From: Oscillospiraceae bacterium | GTDB lineage: Bacteria; Bacillota; Clostridia; Oscillospirales; Ruminococcaceae | DNA: 64,000 nt | Assembly (NCBI GenBank): GCA_017518255.1 | Contig: JAFWVK010000103.1 | Coordinates: 1-64,000, forward strand | Direction: 5' to 3' | Part shown: positions 18,160 to 28,377 of the stretch, in pieces | Position numbering within the stretch: the first letter of the stretch is position 1 | Layout: each line of letters begins with the position of its first letter | Made by a program: the position numbers and the translations under genes | The notes under the pieces: generated by a model | Told to the model about the DNA's origin: nothing | The model's input: the letters and a program-made list of their open reading frames with translations, nothing else | Databases searched by the model: none

Positions 18160-19157
18160 CAGTTTTCGCCGCCTTTCTTAGATTCTGCCGCAAGTGCATC
18201 ATCTTCCGCATTCGGAATCACAATGCCCTCACCCATTGTAATTTTGAGGAACACATCCTCCAGTGTCATTTCCGCCGAGCGCAGTGCCAGCAGCGGCCAG
18301 TGATGCTCTGCAACAATGTCAAAGAGGTCGCGGCGGATATCCGCACCCGGATCCGCTTCCATTTCATACTCGTATACGCCGTCCTCGCGCTCCATATCGG
18401 CGCGGCAGTATTTGATGCCTTCAATATTGCGCAGTGCCTTGACGATTTCCTCACGCGGTCCTTCGATTCTTGCAATGATGCGGTGATCGGTCGAAATATT
18501 CTTGGAAAGGTTGTCCGCCGTATCATGCGCAGCAATCACACCGTGATTGATAATGATAATCCGGTCGCAGACCGCCTGTATTTCGCTCAGAATATGAGAG
18601 GAAAGGATGACCGTATGGTTTTTGCCGAGCTTTTTAATCAGTGTCCGGATTTCGAGAATCTGCTTCGGGTCCAGACCGACCGTCGGCTCGTCAAGGATCA
18701 GAACAGGCGGATTGCCGATCAGCGCCTGCGCCACACCGACGCGCTGCTTGTAACCTTTTGAAAGGTTCTTAATCAGGCGGTGCTGCACATCATTGATTTT
18801 GGTCAGAGACATGACCTCATTCAGATGCGCTCTGCGCGGAAGCTTACACTTTTTCAGATCAAAAATATAGTTCAGATAGCTTTTGACCGTCATATCGAGA
18901 TAGAGCGGCGGCAGCTCCGGAAGATAACCGATATACGATTTCGCCTTGATCGGATCCTCCAGAATATCGACACCGTTAATCAAAGCCTGTCCGGAGCTGG
19001 AAGAGATATACCCGGTCAGCATGTTCATTGTGGTAGACTTGCCTGCGCCGTTCGGTCCGAGGAAGCCGAGAATCTCGCCGTCCTCAACCGTAAAGCTGAT
19101 ATTGTTGACAGCACGCTTGTCACCGTAGTGCTTTGTCAGATTGCGCACTTCAATCAT
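18159..19157 (-). CDS. ABC transporter ATPase (GldA-like)
   Basis: 332 residues. Walker A GPNGAGKST, signature LSKGYKQRV, Walker B LILDEPTVGLDP and the switch histidine in ILSSHILSE are all present, so the ATPase is expected to be active. A C-terminal extension of about 110 residues is typical of ABC-2 export ATPases. It is first in the four-gene unit. The 145-bp upstream gap contains no strong promoter match. Confidence 0.92.
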   Translation of the reverse strand: MIEVRNLTKHYGDKRAVNNISFTVEDGEILGFLGPNGAGKSTTMNMLTGYISSSSGQALINGVDILEDPIKAKSYIGYLPELPPLYLDMTVKSYLNYIFDLKKCKLPRRAHLNEVMSLTKINDVQHRLIKNLSKGYKQRVGVAQALIGNPPVLILDEPTVGLDPKQILEIRTLIKKLGKNHTVILSSHILSEIQAVCDRIIIINHGVIAAHDTADNLSKNISTDHRIIARIEGPREEIVKALRNIEGIKYCRADMEREDGVYEYEMEADPGADIRRDLFDIVAEHHWPLLALRSAEMTLEDVFLKITMGEGIVIPNAEDDALAAESKKGGEN

Positions 19158-19302
19158 TGCATTTCTTACCTGCCTTTCTCTGTGTATGTATCAATAAACA
19201 CATATTGGAAACTGCAAAATTACAAATCATATTGTAACCGCTGTATGTGAAAACCGCGTGTTCAAATACAGAAAACTGTTTCTCAAAAGCGTTGCGGATT
19301 GA

Positions 19303-20232
19303 TTACGAAAGATTTCCCTCCGCCGGAAGCAGACGCATTCTCGCATGAATATCGCGCTGAATCTGCACGCTCAGCGCATCCAGCGACGGGAAGCGCTGTT
19401 CTGCGCGGATATATTTGCAGAGCGTCACCGGCAGCAGCGTGCCGGAAAGGTCGCCGTTCCAGCCGATCAGATGTGTTTCCGCAAGCGGTTCGGCATCGCC
19501 GCCTGTTACGGTCGGGCGAACCCCGATATTGGTAATTGCCGGAACCCAGATGTCATTGATCTCGGCAAAGGAAGCATATACACCGAGACGCGGAATGCAC
19601 TGCCACGGTTCAAAGACCTGATTCGCCGTCGGGAATCCGAGCTCCGGTCCTGCAATATGCAGACCGCCTGTCACATGTGCCAGAATCTGATAATCTGCCC
19701 CCAGCAGCATGTTTGCTGCGGTAATCTGCCCGCTCTCCAGCAGAAAGCGGATATGGCTTGATGAAACCGGCAAACCGTTCTCATCCTTTACCTGCGGAAC
19801 AATCACGGTATCGAAACCGTATTTTTTTCCAAACCGCTGCAAATCCTCCGCACCGCAGGATGCCTTTCTGCCGAACCGGAAATCCGTTCCGGCGACAACC
19901 GTATCGACGGAGAGCAGCTCCTTCAGAATCTGCTTGCAGTAGCTGTCTCCGTCCAGCTCCTGAATTTCGCCGAACGGCAGCGCAAAGACGGCATCCGCAC
20001 CGCAGGTTGTCAGCAGGCGGCGCTTCTGCTCGTCGTGATAAATATAGTGAACAGGTCTGCCCTGCTTTTTCGGCATGGAATCCGCAGCAAAGGTTACAAC
20101 ATGGCAGGCTCCGAGAGATACCGCCCGGGTCAGAACCTGTCTGTGTCCGAGATGAACGCCGTCAAAGACTCCGAGCGCGGCGACAATGCGGTTTCTCGCC
20201 GGGTTCGGTACATCATGCAGTTCTTGCAGCAT
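19303..20232 (-). CDS. ribF: Bifunctional riboflavin kinase/FAD synthetase
   Basis: 309 residues. The N-terminal nucleotidyltransferase domain has GVFDGVHLGHR (HxGH motif), and a C-terminal riboflavin kinase domain starts near residue 185 with GPELGFPTAN and contains YASFAEINDIWVPAITNIGVRPTV. It makes FMN then FAD from riboflavin and ATP. It is the last gene of the nusA-infB operon, 14 nt after truB, the usual position in Firmicutes. No FMN riboswitch precedes it. Confidence 0.93.
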   Translation of the reverse strand: MLQELHDVPNPARNRIVAALGVFDGVHLGHRQVLTRAVSLGACHVVTFAADSMPKKQGRPVHYIYHDEQKRRLLTTCGADAVFALPFGEIQELDGDSYCKQILKELLSVDTVVAGTDFRFGRKASCGAEDLQRFGKKYGFDTVIVPQVKDENGLPVSSSHIRFLLESGQITAANMLLGADYQILAHVTGGLHIAGPELGFPTANQVFEPWQCIPRLGVYASFAEINDIWVPAITNIGVRPTVTGGDAEPLAETHLIGWNGDLSGTLLPVTLCKYIRAEQRFPSLDALSVQIQRDIHARMRLLPAEGNLS

Positions 20233-20246
20233 GCCTTATCACCCCT

Positions 20247-21143
20247 TCAAAGATTTTTCAGAATCCGCAGGCATTCCGAAGCAGCATCCGGATATGCCAG
20301 CCCGAAAAACGAGCCGTCGCTTCCGTAAACGCGGAAAGCTGCCGCATCGCTCTGCAAATTCTTCAGCTGATCCAGCCGCAGCTTTACGCCGTTCCGGTAC
20401 AGAACCGATTCCCGTTCCGGCAGATGCAGCGCCGGATATACGGTAAACAGACTGTCGGTCGGAATCAGCAGACCGGCAATCCGGTTTTCGTCCGCAGCCT
20501 GCTGCACCTCCGCAAAGCCGTATGCCTGTGCGAGCGTAAACCCGCAGGCAGCGGTTCTTTGCAGCGACGTCATGACTGCCCCGCAGTGAAGCGCCTGCCC
20601 GATATCGTGCAGAATTGTCCGGACATATGTCCCTTTTCCGCACACAATCCGGATAGTTCCGGTTCCGTTATCCGCATCGTATTCCAGCAGATCGAGCTGC
20701 TCCACATGCACGGTTCTCGCCTGCCGTTCAATTTCCTTTCCGGCACGCGCCAGCTCATAGAGCCGCTTTCCGTTGATCTGTACCGCCGAATACATCGGCG
20801 GGATCTGCTGAATATCGCCGGAAAACTGCGGCAAAACCCGGAGCAGTTCGTGTTCGGACACCGCAGCAGGATGTGTTTCAAGTACAGTTCCGGTGCTGTC
20901 CTGCGTATCCGTTACCGTGCCGAGCCGGAAACCCGCACGGTATACTTTTGTCTCATCCGGCAGAAGATCGCATGCTTTTGCCGCGGTACCGACCAGTACC
21001 GGCAGCACGCCTTCCGCCATCGGATCGAGCGTCCCGGTATGTCCGAGCCGCCGCATTCTGAGAATGCCCCGCAGCTTTCCGATCACGTCAAACGACGTAA
21101 AACCCTGCGGTTTATTCATTACAAGAATTCCGCTCAAATCCAT
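20247..21143 (-). CDS. truB: tRNA pseudouridine-55 synthase
   Basis: 298 residues. The catalytic aspartate is D40 in GHTGTLDPMAEGVLP. A TruB core is followed by a short PUA-like C-terminal region. It isomerises U55 in the T arm of tRNAs. Its start overlaps the end of nrnA by 10 bp, and ribF follows after 14 nt. Confidence 0.95.
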   Translation of the reverse strand: MDLSGILVMNKPQGFTSFDVIGKLRGILRMRRLGHTGTLDPMAEGVLPVLVGTAAKACDLLPDETKVYRAGFRLGTVTDTQDSTGTVLETHPAAVSEHELLRVLPQFSGDIQQIPPMYSAVQINGKRLYELARAGKEIERQARTVHVEQLDLLEYDADNGTGTIRIVCGKGTYVRTILHDIGQALHCGAVMTSLQRTAACGFTLAQAYGFAEVQQAADENRIAGLLIPTDSLFTVYPALHLPERESVLYRNGVKLRLDQLKNLQSDAAAFRVYGSDGSFFGLAYPDAASECLRILKNL

Positions 21144-22126
21144 GCTTTCAGCATTTCCTCCGAAACATCTGTCAGCATCCGGCAGATATCCTCCGGCTCT
21201 CCCTCATGGAACGAACAGCCGCTCGCCTTGACATGACCGCCGCCGCCGAAATGCTGAGCGATTGCCGAAACATCGGCATGATCGCCGCCGCGGAGAGATA
21301 CCCGGCAGGAGCCGTCCTCCTGCTGCTTGACGGTGATTCCGACCTCAACCCCCCAGATCTGCATCGGCAGATTGGCGACGCCGTCCACCTCATCGGCGGA
21401 CAGGCGGTAACGCTGCATCAGCGCATAGGGCAGATAAATCAGCGCGGTTTTCCCGCTTTCCGAGATGCGGATATCCTGCATGAGTTTGGCATCAAGCCGC
21501 AGTCTGCCCTGTGATTTCAGCACAAAGAGCTCACGGTTCAGCCGCGCATAGGGCAGGTCGGGGAATGCACGCTTGATCTCACCTACCGCCTCGAACGCAT
21601 CCGCATCGGCATTACTGAACTGGAAACAGCCCGTATCGGTTGCAATTCCGACATAGAGACAGAGCGCCGTTTCCCGCGTCAGCGGTATCCCGTTGTCCTT
21701 CATCAGCCGGAACAGCACCTCACATGCCGCGGAGGAATGCGGATTCCAGTACAGATTTTTTGCATAGTGCGTATTGGAAATATGGTGGTCGATACAGAGC
21801 AAAATCTCATGCTCTTTCAGTTCCTCCGGCAGATCTCCGAGAAGCTTTCTGTCGGCAACATCCGCAGAAATGAACATTTTCGGCTGAAAATCCTCAAATG
21901 TCACGTCTTTCGTGATATCATTGTATAATGCGGGAATCGGCTCGGCGCAGACCACACGCGAGCGGATGCCCAGATTCAGCAGAATCCGGTGCAGTGCATA
22001 GCCGCAGCCGATGCAGTCGCCGTCCGGAGAGCGGTGAATGAGAATATATACATCCTCCAGTTCTTTCAGCATTGCATATGCCGCTTTGCTGTCAATCTCC
22101 GTGCAGGTTGTTCCGTTCTGCTCCAT
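21134..22126 (-). CDS. nrnA: DHH-family oligoribonuclease / pAp phosphatase
   Basis: 330 residues from the ATG 8 nt after GGAAGG; a longer frame from 22186 overlaps rbfA and lacks a site. DHH motifs are RSPDGDCIG and CIDHHISN, with DHHA1 glycine-rich GGGGHVKASGC near the end. Members degrade short RNA (nanoRNA) and pAp. Placement between rbfA and truB is standard in Firmicutes and supports the NrnA assignment over other DHH nucleases. Confidence 0.92.
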   Translation of the reverse strand: MEQNGTTCTEIDSKAAYAMLKELEDVYILIHRSPDGDCIGCGYALHRILLNLGIRSRVVCAEPIPALYNDITKDVTFEDFQPKMFISADVADRKLLGDLPEELKEHEILLCIDHHISNTHYAKNLYWNPHSSAACEVLFRLMKDNGIPLTRETALCLYVGIATDTGCFQFSNADADAFEAVGEIKRAFPDLPYARLNRELFVLKSQGRLRLDAKLMQDIRISESGKTALIYLPYALMQRYRLSADEVDGVANLPMQIWGVEVGITVKQQEDGSCRVSLRGGDHADVSAIAQHFGGGGHVKASGCSFHEGEPEDICRMLTDVSEEMLKAWI

Positions 22127-22145
22127 AGCAGGCACCTTCCTCCGT

Positions 22146-22535
22146 TCAGAATTCCGAGTGTTCTGTATCGGGACTGACCGGTGCATTGCCCTCTGTCAGT
22201 CCGAGGCCGCTGAGCTTCTCGCTGATATCCGCGGCATATTCAATGGAATCGTCCGCAATAAAATGCATTTCAGGCGATTTCCGCAGTTTCAGTCTGTGAA
22301 ACAGTTCCCGCCGGATAAAGCCGGATGCCGAACTAAGCACTCTGCATGCCTCTTTTGCATGGTTGAGTCCCGAAAGGCTGGAAACATACGCCTTGCAGTG
22401 TCCCATATCGCCTGAAAGCTCCGCTCGGACGACCGTCAGATCGGGCGTAATGCGCGGGTCTTTCAGCTCCCGGAGAATCGCGGTCAGTTCTCGCAGAATA
22501 TCCTCCTGCACGCGGTCGATTTTATAGCTTGCCAT
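22146..22535 (-). CDS. rbfA: Ribosome-binding factor A
   Basis: 129 residues with the KH-like fold signature (VREDILRELTAILRELKDPR type start, here beginning MASYKIDRVQEDIL). It binds the 30S subunit during 16S rRNA maturation. It is preceded by GGAG and follows the 82-residue gene by 11 nt. Confidence 0.94.
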   Translation of the reverse strand: MASYKIDRVQEDILRELTAILRELKDPRITPDLTVVRAELSGDMGHCKAYVSSLSGLNHAKEACRVLSSASGFIRRELFHRLKLRKSPEMHFIADDSIEYAADISEKLSGLGLTEGNAPVSPDTEHSEF

Positions 22536-22546
22536 ATTATCTCCTA

Positions 22547-22795
22547 TCAGAACGTAATCGAGCCCTCCTGATCGGGATTGTAATAATCTCCCGTGGTCTC
22601 GGTTTCATTGAAAAATCCTTCTTCGTCAAAGATTGTCTCCGGTGAATCATCCGTTTCCAGCGGGCTGATTTCGCCGGTGATAATCCGCTTGACCGTTTCA
22701 AAGAACAGCGTGTCGATCGGACCGAAATCCTCCCACGCAAGCGCTTCATTGCAATACTGAAGCATATCTGCATTGCTCATTCTGAGCTCTTCCAT
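22547..22795 (-). CDS. Small acidic protein of unknown function in the infB operon
   Basis: 82 residues, about a third Asp/Glu, no membrane segment or cysteine motif. The ATG follows GGAGGG with a 6-nt gap. It lies between infB and rbfA, which are usually adjacent or separated by other small genes in Firmicutes, with 68 nt and 11 nt gaps. The tight packing and strong ribosome binding site support a real gene. No family recognised; its position suggests a ribosome-related role, which is inference. Confidence 0.65.
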   Translation of the reverse strand: MEELRMSNADMLQYCNEALAWEDFGPIDTLFFETVKRIITGEISPLETDDSPETIFDEEGFFNETETTGDYYNPDQEGSITF

Positions 22796-22863
22796 TTTTA
22801 TCCCTCCGTATCCTGTTCAGATCTTTTTCACACGCGGCAGTCTGCCGCAATTTTTCGGTTTCC

Positions 22864-25758
22864 TTAATCCTCGCGGTATTCCTCGATGATGAACGCTTCG
22901 AGCACATCGCCTTCCTTAATGTCGGCAAAACGCTCCAGCGAGATGCCGCACTCATATCCGGTTGCGACTTCCTTGACGTCATCCTTGAACCGGCGCAGCG
23001 AATCAATCTGATCTTCTGCAACAACGATTCCGTCACGCACGACACGGATCTTGCACTGCCGCGTCACCTTACCCTCAGTGACATAGCAGCCGGCAACCGT
23101 ACCGACGCTGGAAATGTGGTAAACCTGACGCACTTCGATGCGTGCCATCTGCACCTCACGGAATTTCGGTGCAAGCATTCCTTTCATAGCCGTGGAGATT
23201 TCCTCGATGGCATCGTAGATAATCCGGTACAGGCGGATATCCACGCCGTCTCTTGCAGCGGTATCCGCCGCAACCGGCATCGGACGGACATTGAATCCGA
23301 CGATAATCGCATTGGAAGCAGTTGCGAGCATAACATCGCTTTCGGAGATTGCGCCGACCGCACCGTGAATGACCTTGACGCGGACTTCTTCATTGGAGAG
23401 GCGCTCCAGAGACTGTGTCACCGCTTCAACGGAGCCCTGAACGTCCGCCTTGACAATCAGCGGCAGTTCCTTCATCTCGCCCTCTGCAATCTGCGAGAAC
23501 AGATTATCAAGCGTGACCTTGCGGTAGCTCTTGAACTGTTCTTCCTTCGCTTCATGCTTTCTCTGCTCGACCAGTTCCTTTGCAAGACGTTCATCCTCAA
23601 CCGCATTGAAGACATCGCCTGCGCTCGGCACTTCCGCAAGTCCGGTAATCTCGACCGGAACCGAAGGACCCGCTTCGTGAACGACCTTGCCCTTATAATT
23701 CGTCATCACGCGGACTCTGCCGACAGCTGTTCCTGCGATAATGACATCGCCTGTGTGCAGCGTACCGTTCTGAACCAGAATCGTTGCAATCGGGCCGCGG
23801 CCCTTATCGAGTCTGGCTTCGATCACCGTACCCTTTGCCTTGCGGTGCGGATTGGCTTTCAGCTCGCGGACTTCCGCGACCAGCAGAATATTTTCGAGCA
23901 GTTCTTCAATGCCCTCGCCGGTCTTTGCGGAAACCGGCACACAGATTGTATCGCCGCCCCATTCCTCGCAAACCAGCTCATATTCTGTGAGCTGCTGCTT
24001 GACGCGCTCAGGGTTTGCGCCTTCCTTATCCATTTTATTGATTGCAACGATGATCGAAACACCCGCTGCCTTTGCGTGGTTGATGGATTCGATCGTCTGC
24101 GGCATGATGCCGTCATCCGCTGCAACAACCAGAATTGCGATATCCGTAATATTGGCGCCGCGGGCACGCATGGAGGTAAATGCCTCGTGGCCGGGCGTAT
24201 CGAGGAAGGTAATGACCTTGTCGTTATGCTTGACCTGATATGCACCGATATGCTGGGTAATGCCGCCCGCTTCGGATGCCGTGACATTCGCATTGCGGAT
24301 GCGGTCAAGAATAGAAGTCTTTCCGTGGTCAACGTGTCCCATGACCACAACGACCGGGCAGCGCTCCTCCAGAGAATCCTCCGGATCCGCTTCATCGGTA
24401 ATCAGGCGCTCCTCAATGGTAACAATAACCTCATGCTCAACCTTTGCACCGAGTTCTTCCGCAACCAGTGCCGCCGTATCAAAATCAATTTCCTCGTTGA
24501 TATTTGCCATGACGCCGAGTCCCATGAGCTTTTTGATGACATCGCGCACCTGAACCTTCAGGCGGGTTGCAAGCTCACTGACAACGATACTGTCCGGAAT
24601 CAGAACACGGAGCTGCTGCTTTCTGGCGCGTTCCAGTTCGAGTCTGCGCAGCTTCTCCGCCTCGGTTTCGCGTGCCTTGCCGGAGCGTGCCTGCTGCTTT
24701 CTCTGCTGGGATTTCTGATTGATCTTCTGTTTCTTGGCTGCAAGGCTGTCGTTTTTGCCGCCTCTGCCCTGCGGTGCAATCTGCTCATAACGCTCGTTGT
24801 ACTTATCCAGATCGACATACGTACCGCGGGTATCGACAGTATGGCGCTGCTGGCTGGGCTGCACCTCTGTCTTTGCTGCAAATTCTCCCGACATCTTGAT
24901 CTGCTCGCCGCGTTCCTGTGCCTTAGCCGGCTTTTTCGGTGTCTTCTGTGCATTGCGCGGCTGCTGCTGAGCGGGCTGCTTTTTCGGTGCAGTCTGTGCA
25001 GTCTGTGCAGGTTTTGCGGGTGCTGCCGGCTGAACCTCAGTCTTCGCAGCCGGTTCCGCCGAAGCGGGCTTTGTCTCGGCAGCTTTCTTGGCAGCGGCTT
25101 CCTGAGCCTTCTGCTGCTGAGCGCGCTGCTGATTCTTCTGATTCCGCTCGCGTCTTGCAGCCTTTTCCGCCTGCTGCTTTTCATACATTGCAGCACGCTC
25201 TCTTGCGCGGCGCTCTGTCTCGGCAGCAGTCAGAACATGCGGCTGAGCCGGTGCTTCTGCCGCCTGCTCTGCGGCTGCGGGAGCAGATGTCTCCGGCTGC
25301 GGAGTCTCCTGCGGCTGCACCTTCTCCGGCAGAACCTCCGGAGCCTGAGCTTCTGCCGCAGCAATTTCTGCCGCAGCAATTTTCGTTTCTTCAGCCGCCG
25401 CAGCAGGCTTTTCTGCTTTCTGCTTTTTCGGCTTTGCAGGCTTTTCTGCCTTTTCTTCTGTTTTTGCATCGGTCTTTTTCGGCCGTGAAACCTGCTCCGG
25501 CTTTGCGGTGCGTGCCGGCTTCTTGACAGCGGCGGCAGCCTGCGGAGCGGCAGAACGGTCTGCAAAATACGCATCAAAATTCGCAACCTGTCTGTTCTGC
25601 GAATAATATTCCAGCAGATAATTCATCTCGGCATCCGTCAGCGCAGAGGTCGTTTTTCTTGTTTTATCATCTGTCTGCTTCAGGCAGTCAATGACCTCCT
25701 GTGCAGGAAGATTCAGATCGGCAGCAAATTCACTCAGCTTGACTTTCGTTGTTGGCAT
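22864..25758 (-). CDS. infB: Translation initiation factor IF-2
   Basis: 964 residues starting at ATG 9 nt after GGAGG; a TTG two codons earlier is too close. An IF2N domain ([16 protein letters not shown]) is followed by about 300 residues of Ala/Lys/Gln/Glu-rich linker, a second IF2N-like domain and the G domain: [21 protein letters not shown] and SAKTGEG. The C-terminal domains binding fMet-tRNA are present. It delivers initiator tRNA to the 30S subunit. The linker is long compared with Bacillus and may be phase separating or tethering. Confidence 0.97.
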   Translation of the reverse strand: MPTTKVKLSEFAADLNLPAQEVIDCLKQTDDKTRKTTSALTDAEMNYLLEYYSQNRQVANFDAYFADRSAAPQAAAAVKKPARTAKPEQVSRPKKTDAKTEEKAEKPAKPKKQKAEKPAAAAEETKIAAAEIAAAEAQAPEVLPEKVQPQETPQPETSAPAAAEQAAEAPAQPHVLTAAETERRARERAAMYEKQQAEKAARRERNQKNQQRAQQQKAQEAAAKKAAETKPASAEPAAKTEVQPAAPAKPAQTAQTAPKKQPAQQQPRNAQKTPKKPAKAQERGEQIKMSGEFAAKTEVQPSQQRHTVDTRGTYVDLDKYNERYEQIAPQGRGGKNDSLAAKKQKINQKSQQRKQQARSGKARETEAEKLRRLELERARKQQLRVLIPDSIVVSELATRLKVQVRDVIKKLMGLGVMANINEEIDFDTAALVAEELGAKVEHEVIVTIEERLITDEADPEDSLEERCPVVVVMGHVDHGKTSILDRIRNANVTASEAGGITQHIGAYQVKHNDKVITFLDTPGHEAFTSMRARGANITDIAILVVAADDGIMPQTIESINHAKAAGVSIIVAINKMDKEGANPERVKQQLTEYELVCEEWGGDTICVPVSAKTGEGIEELLENILLVAEVRELKANPHRKAKGTVIEARLDKGRGPIATILVQNGTLHTGDVIIAGTAVGRVRVMTNYKGKVVHEAGPSVPVEITGLAEVPSAGDVFNAVEDERLAKELVEQRKHEAKEEQFKSYRKVTLDNLFSQIAEGEMKELPLIVKADVQGSVEAVTQSLERLSNEEVRVKVIHGAVGAISESDVMLATASNAIIVGFNVRPMPVAADTAARDGVDIRLYRIIYDAIEEISTAMKGMLAPKFREVQMARIEVRQVYHISSVGTVAGCYVTEGKVTRQCKIRVVRDGIVVAEDQIDSLRRFKDDVKEVATGYECGISLERFADIKEGDVLEAFIIEEYRED

Positions 25759-25860
25759 AGGCAATTCCCTCCTATCAGCTCATTGCGGCACACTGCTTAG
25801 CGGCAGTACCGCATCGGTTTCAACGTATCCCCTGTCTCAGGGCAGGGTGTATTTTCTGTT

Positions 25861-26175
25861 TTATGGATTCTGTCCGGGCAGAAGCTGCATCAGCTTTTCC
25901 GAAAAGCCCGCTTCACACACACCGTACACGGCTGTCCGTTTCCGGAAGAACGCTTTCAGCGTATCCATATCGGCAGGCAGGCTCCGGACGGGAATCTCTC
26001 CGGCAAAAAAGCGGATTTCCTTTTCCGTTTTCGGGGAGGCATCCGATGCCAGCAGGACGCTGAACACCTGCCCTTTTTGCAGAGCCTCCTTCACGGCATC
26101 AAACCCCAGCAGGAGTTTTCCGGCTTTCCGGCACATCGTCAGAATCCCGGTCAGTCTTTCCGTCTGTTCAGGCAT
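25861..26175 (-). CDS. ylxQ: L7Ae-family RNA-binding protein YlxQ
   Basis: 104 residues from the ATG that follows AGGTGA; a frame from 26196 has no such site. It shows the L7Ae/L30e fold signature GILTMCRKAGKLLLGFDAV and LLASDASPKTEKEI. The family binds kink-turn RNA. It overlaps ylxR by 8 bp and precedes infB, the standard arrangement. Confidence 0.88.
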   Translation of the reverse strand: MPEQTERLTGILTMCRKAGKLLLGFDAVKEALQKGQVFSVLLASDASPKTEKEIRFFAGEIPVRSLPADMDTLKAFFRKRTAVYGVCEAGFSEKLMQLLPGQNP

Positions 26176-26455
26176 CTGTGTCACCTGCCTCGGCATCTTT
26201 CAGCGCTGCTTCCAGCGCCGCATAGATTTCCTCCGAAATCTGACAGGAAAACGTTTTTTCCAGCCGTCTTGCCTTTCTGGCTTTTTGCAGACAGGTAAGC
26301 CTGCGGCAGATATATGCGCCGCGCCCTGCAAGCTTGCCTGTGGTATCGGTCAGGATCGCGCCTTCCTTCTGATGCACGATGCGGAGCATCTCCCGCTTCG
26401 GTTTCATTTCATTGCATCCCAGACACATCCGCATCGGGATTTTTTTCGGTGTCAT
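26168..26455 (-). CDS. ylxR: YlxR-family (DUF448) nucleic-acid-binding protein
   Basis: 95 residues. The signature RMCLGCNEMKPKREMLRIV and the loop GRGAYIC are clear. The family is annotated as an RNA-binding or nucleoid-associated regulator. It starts 33 nt after nusA ends and overlaps ylxQ. Confidence 0.9.
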   Translation of the reverse strand: MTPKKIPMRMCLGCNEMKPKREMLRIVHQKEGAILTDTTGKLAGRGAYICRRLTCLQKARKARRLEKTFSCQISEEIYAALEAALKDAEAGDTDA

Positions 26456-26488
26456 TCCGCATACACCTCCTCTGTGCGTTCCGTTCGC

Positions 26489-27658
26489 TCAGGCTTCTGC
26501 GGAATCCAGCTCGTTCAGCTCGCCGACATCCTCTAAAATCTCATAGCCTTCTGCATCCACATCCGATTCCGGTTCCGGATCGGGGAATTCGGGCTTGATG
26601 TCGATCTTGTAGCCTGTCAGCTTGGCAGCGAGCTTTGCATTCTGTCCCTTGTTGCCGATTGCCAGCGAAAGCTGATCGTTCGGAACAATCACGGTTGCAG
26701 AGCGGGTTTCCTCATCTGCAATCGTCGTGGAAATCACGGTTGCCGGCGCAAGTGCGCGGGTAATAAATTCTTCCGGATCCTCGGAATACGGAATAATATC
26801 AATCTTCTCGCCGTGCAGTTCTTTCAGCACAGTGTTAATACGGGAGCTGTGCGGACCGATGCAGGTGCCGACGGCATCGACATTCGGGTCATGCGAGCTG
26901 ACGGCAATCTTCGAGCGAAAGCCTGCTTCACGGGAGACCGCATGAATTTCAACGGTTCCGTCCGCAATTTCCGGAATTGCCTGCTCAAAGAGCTTCTCGA
27001 CAAATCCCTTATCCACGCGGGAAATACGCGGAATCGGGCGCTTGTCGCGGTTCGCAATGGTTGTGACAAAGACCTTGATGAGCTGTCCCTCCTTGAGCGG
27101 CTCATAAACGCGGACGGGCTTTCCGTCTACCATCGTTTCGGTAAAAAGCTGCTCATTTCTGGAAAGATAGAGCTCCGTATGGTCATATTCCACGGTCACG
27201 GTGCCGCGGAGCGGATCGACCTGCGTAACCTTCACGGTAATAATCTGCCGCTCCTTGGACTCAAACTTCTCCATCATCTGCTGACGGTTGATCGTCCGGA
27301 GATCGGTGCGGATGCTCTGCTTTGCAAACTGCGCAATGCTTCTGCCGAATTTCACCGGATCCAGCAGACATTCGACCAGATCGCCGATCTCACAGTCCGG
27401 ATTTGTCAGCTTTGCCTGTGCGTAGCTGACCTCATAATCGGTTTTCGGCTCGCCCTCGACGACGCTCTTCTTCATATAAATGTCGAAGCGGTGTGCCGCC
27501 GGATCAATCTCCACGCGGATATCGTCATCCTCCGCATAGGGGTAAGCCTTCTGCGCAGCCTTCAGCATGGCAGCTTCAATCTTCTCCACCAGCAAAGCCT
27601 GCTCGACACTGTTCTCGCTGCCGAGTGCGGCAAGTGCCTCAAAGAACCCTTCGTTCAT
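26489..27658 (-). CDS. nusA: Transcription termination/antitermination factor NusA
   Basis: 389 residues with the NusA N-terminal domain, an S1 domain (about 135-200) and two KH domains with HSSRINTVLKELHGEKIDI and IGNKGQNAKLA. The C-terminal acidic repeats of enteric NusA are absent, as usual in Firmicutes, though an acidic tail of about 25 residues remains. It binds RNA polymerase and modulates pausing and hairpin termination. It could act on the hairpin in its own operon leader at 28324-28351. Confidence 0.96.
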   Translation of the reverse strand: MNEGFFEALAALGSENSVEQALLVEKIEAAMLKAAQKAYPYAEDDDIRVEIDPAAHRFDIYMKKSVVEGEPKTDYEVSYAQAKLTNPDCEIGDLVECLLDPVKFGRSIAQFAKQSIRTDLRTINRQQMMEKFESKERQIITVKVTQVDPLRGTVTVEYDHTELYLSRNEQLFTETMVDGKPVRVYEPLKEGQLIKVFVTTIANRDKRPIPRISRVDKGFVEKLFEQAIPEIADGTVEIHAVSREAGFRSKIAVSSHDPNVDAVGTCIGPHSSRINTVLKELHGEKIDIIPYSEDPEEFITRALAPATVISTTIADEETRSATVIVPNDQLSLAIGNKGQNAKLAAKLTGYKIDIKPEFPDPEPESDVDAEGYEILEDVGELNELDSAEA

Positions 27659-27743
27659 GGTTTGTCATCCTCCTAAATTATCAAGAATCCCGTTCCGGGA
27701 TATCGGATCCGAAACAATCTGAAACTGTCTCAGTCGTGCGCGG

Positions 27744-28256
27744 TTATGATTCCGCAGAATCTGCTTTGCGGACCTCATCCTCATCGAAGTCGGCGAGACG
27801 GACAAACGCCGCACCGCTCAGCGGCAGTGTCAGCACCTTTCCTTCCGTTTCAACCGTGATATTTTCACGGTCGGAGCCGGTCAGGACGCCGGTCAGCTCC
27901 TTTGTGCCGTCCTCCAGCGGACGAATCATGCGAACGCGGACCTTGCTGCCCTCGCAGGCAGAAAAATGCGTTTCGCGGATCAGTTCCCGCTCCAGTCCGG
28001 CAGAACCGACCTCCAGCGTATAGCTCTGCGGAATCGGATCGCTGTCATCAAGCAGCTTGTTCAGCGGTCTTGTAACCGCCTCACAGTCTGCGATTGTAAC
28101 GGCTCTCTCCGCATGGTCGAGCAGCACGCGCAGATACCAGACGGCGCCTTCTTTTTCAAAGCGCACATCCCAGACAATCAGCCCAAGCTCTTCCGCAATG
28201 GGCTGCACCATGCCGTAAATGCGGCTTTCGGTGCTTCCGAATTTTTTCATTTTCAT
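27744..28256 (-). CDS. rimP: Ribosome maturation factor RimP
   Basis: 170 residues, with the family motifs LGLIVWDVRFEKEG, ADCEAVTRPLNKLLD and YTLEVGSAGLERELI. It assists 30S maturation. It is the first gene of the nusA-infB operon; GGAG lies 9 nt before the ATG. A short overlapping frame in the leader (starting near 28307) is out of frame with it. Confidence 0.94.
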   Translation of the reverse strand: MKMKKFGSTESRIYGMVQPIAEELGLIVWDVRFEKEGAVWYLRVLLDHAERAVTIADCEAVTRPLNKLLDDSDPIPQSYTLEVGSAGLERELIRETHFSACEGSKVRVRMIRPLEDGTKELTGVLTGSDRENITVETEGKVLTLPLSGAAFVRLADFDEDEVRKADSAES

Positions 28257-28323
28257 AAAATGGAACTCCGTCCCTCCCGGTTGTGATGATGCGCAGGAGC
28301 ATCATATCCCCCCTGACGCAAAA

Positions 28324-28351
28324 GAAAGACCGGAATTCGTTCCGGTCTTTC
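28324..28351 (-). terminator. Terminator-like hairpin in the rimP-nusA leader
   Basis: GAAAGACCGGAA pairs perfectly with TTCCGGTCTTTC around a 4-nt loop, followed by TTTTGCG on the minus strand. It lies after the promoter at 28378-28406 and before rimP, so transcripts from that promoter must pass it. It also ends read-through from the solute-binding gene. Confidence 0.75.
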
Positions 28352-28377
28352 CTTTCTTCATCTTCATTTCTGTGTTT

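Noticed and set aside
20233..20246. FMN riboswitch for ribF
   Set aside because: Only 14 nt separate truB and ribF; ribF belongs to the large operon.
23116..25488. 790-codon plus-strand frame opposite infB
   Set aside because: Antisense shadow caused by the repetitive Ala/Lys/Gln coding of IF-2.
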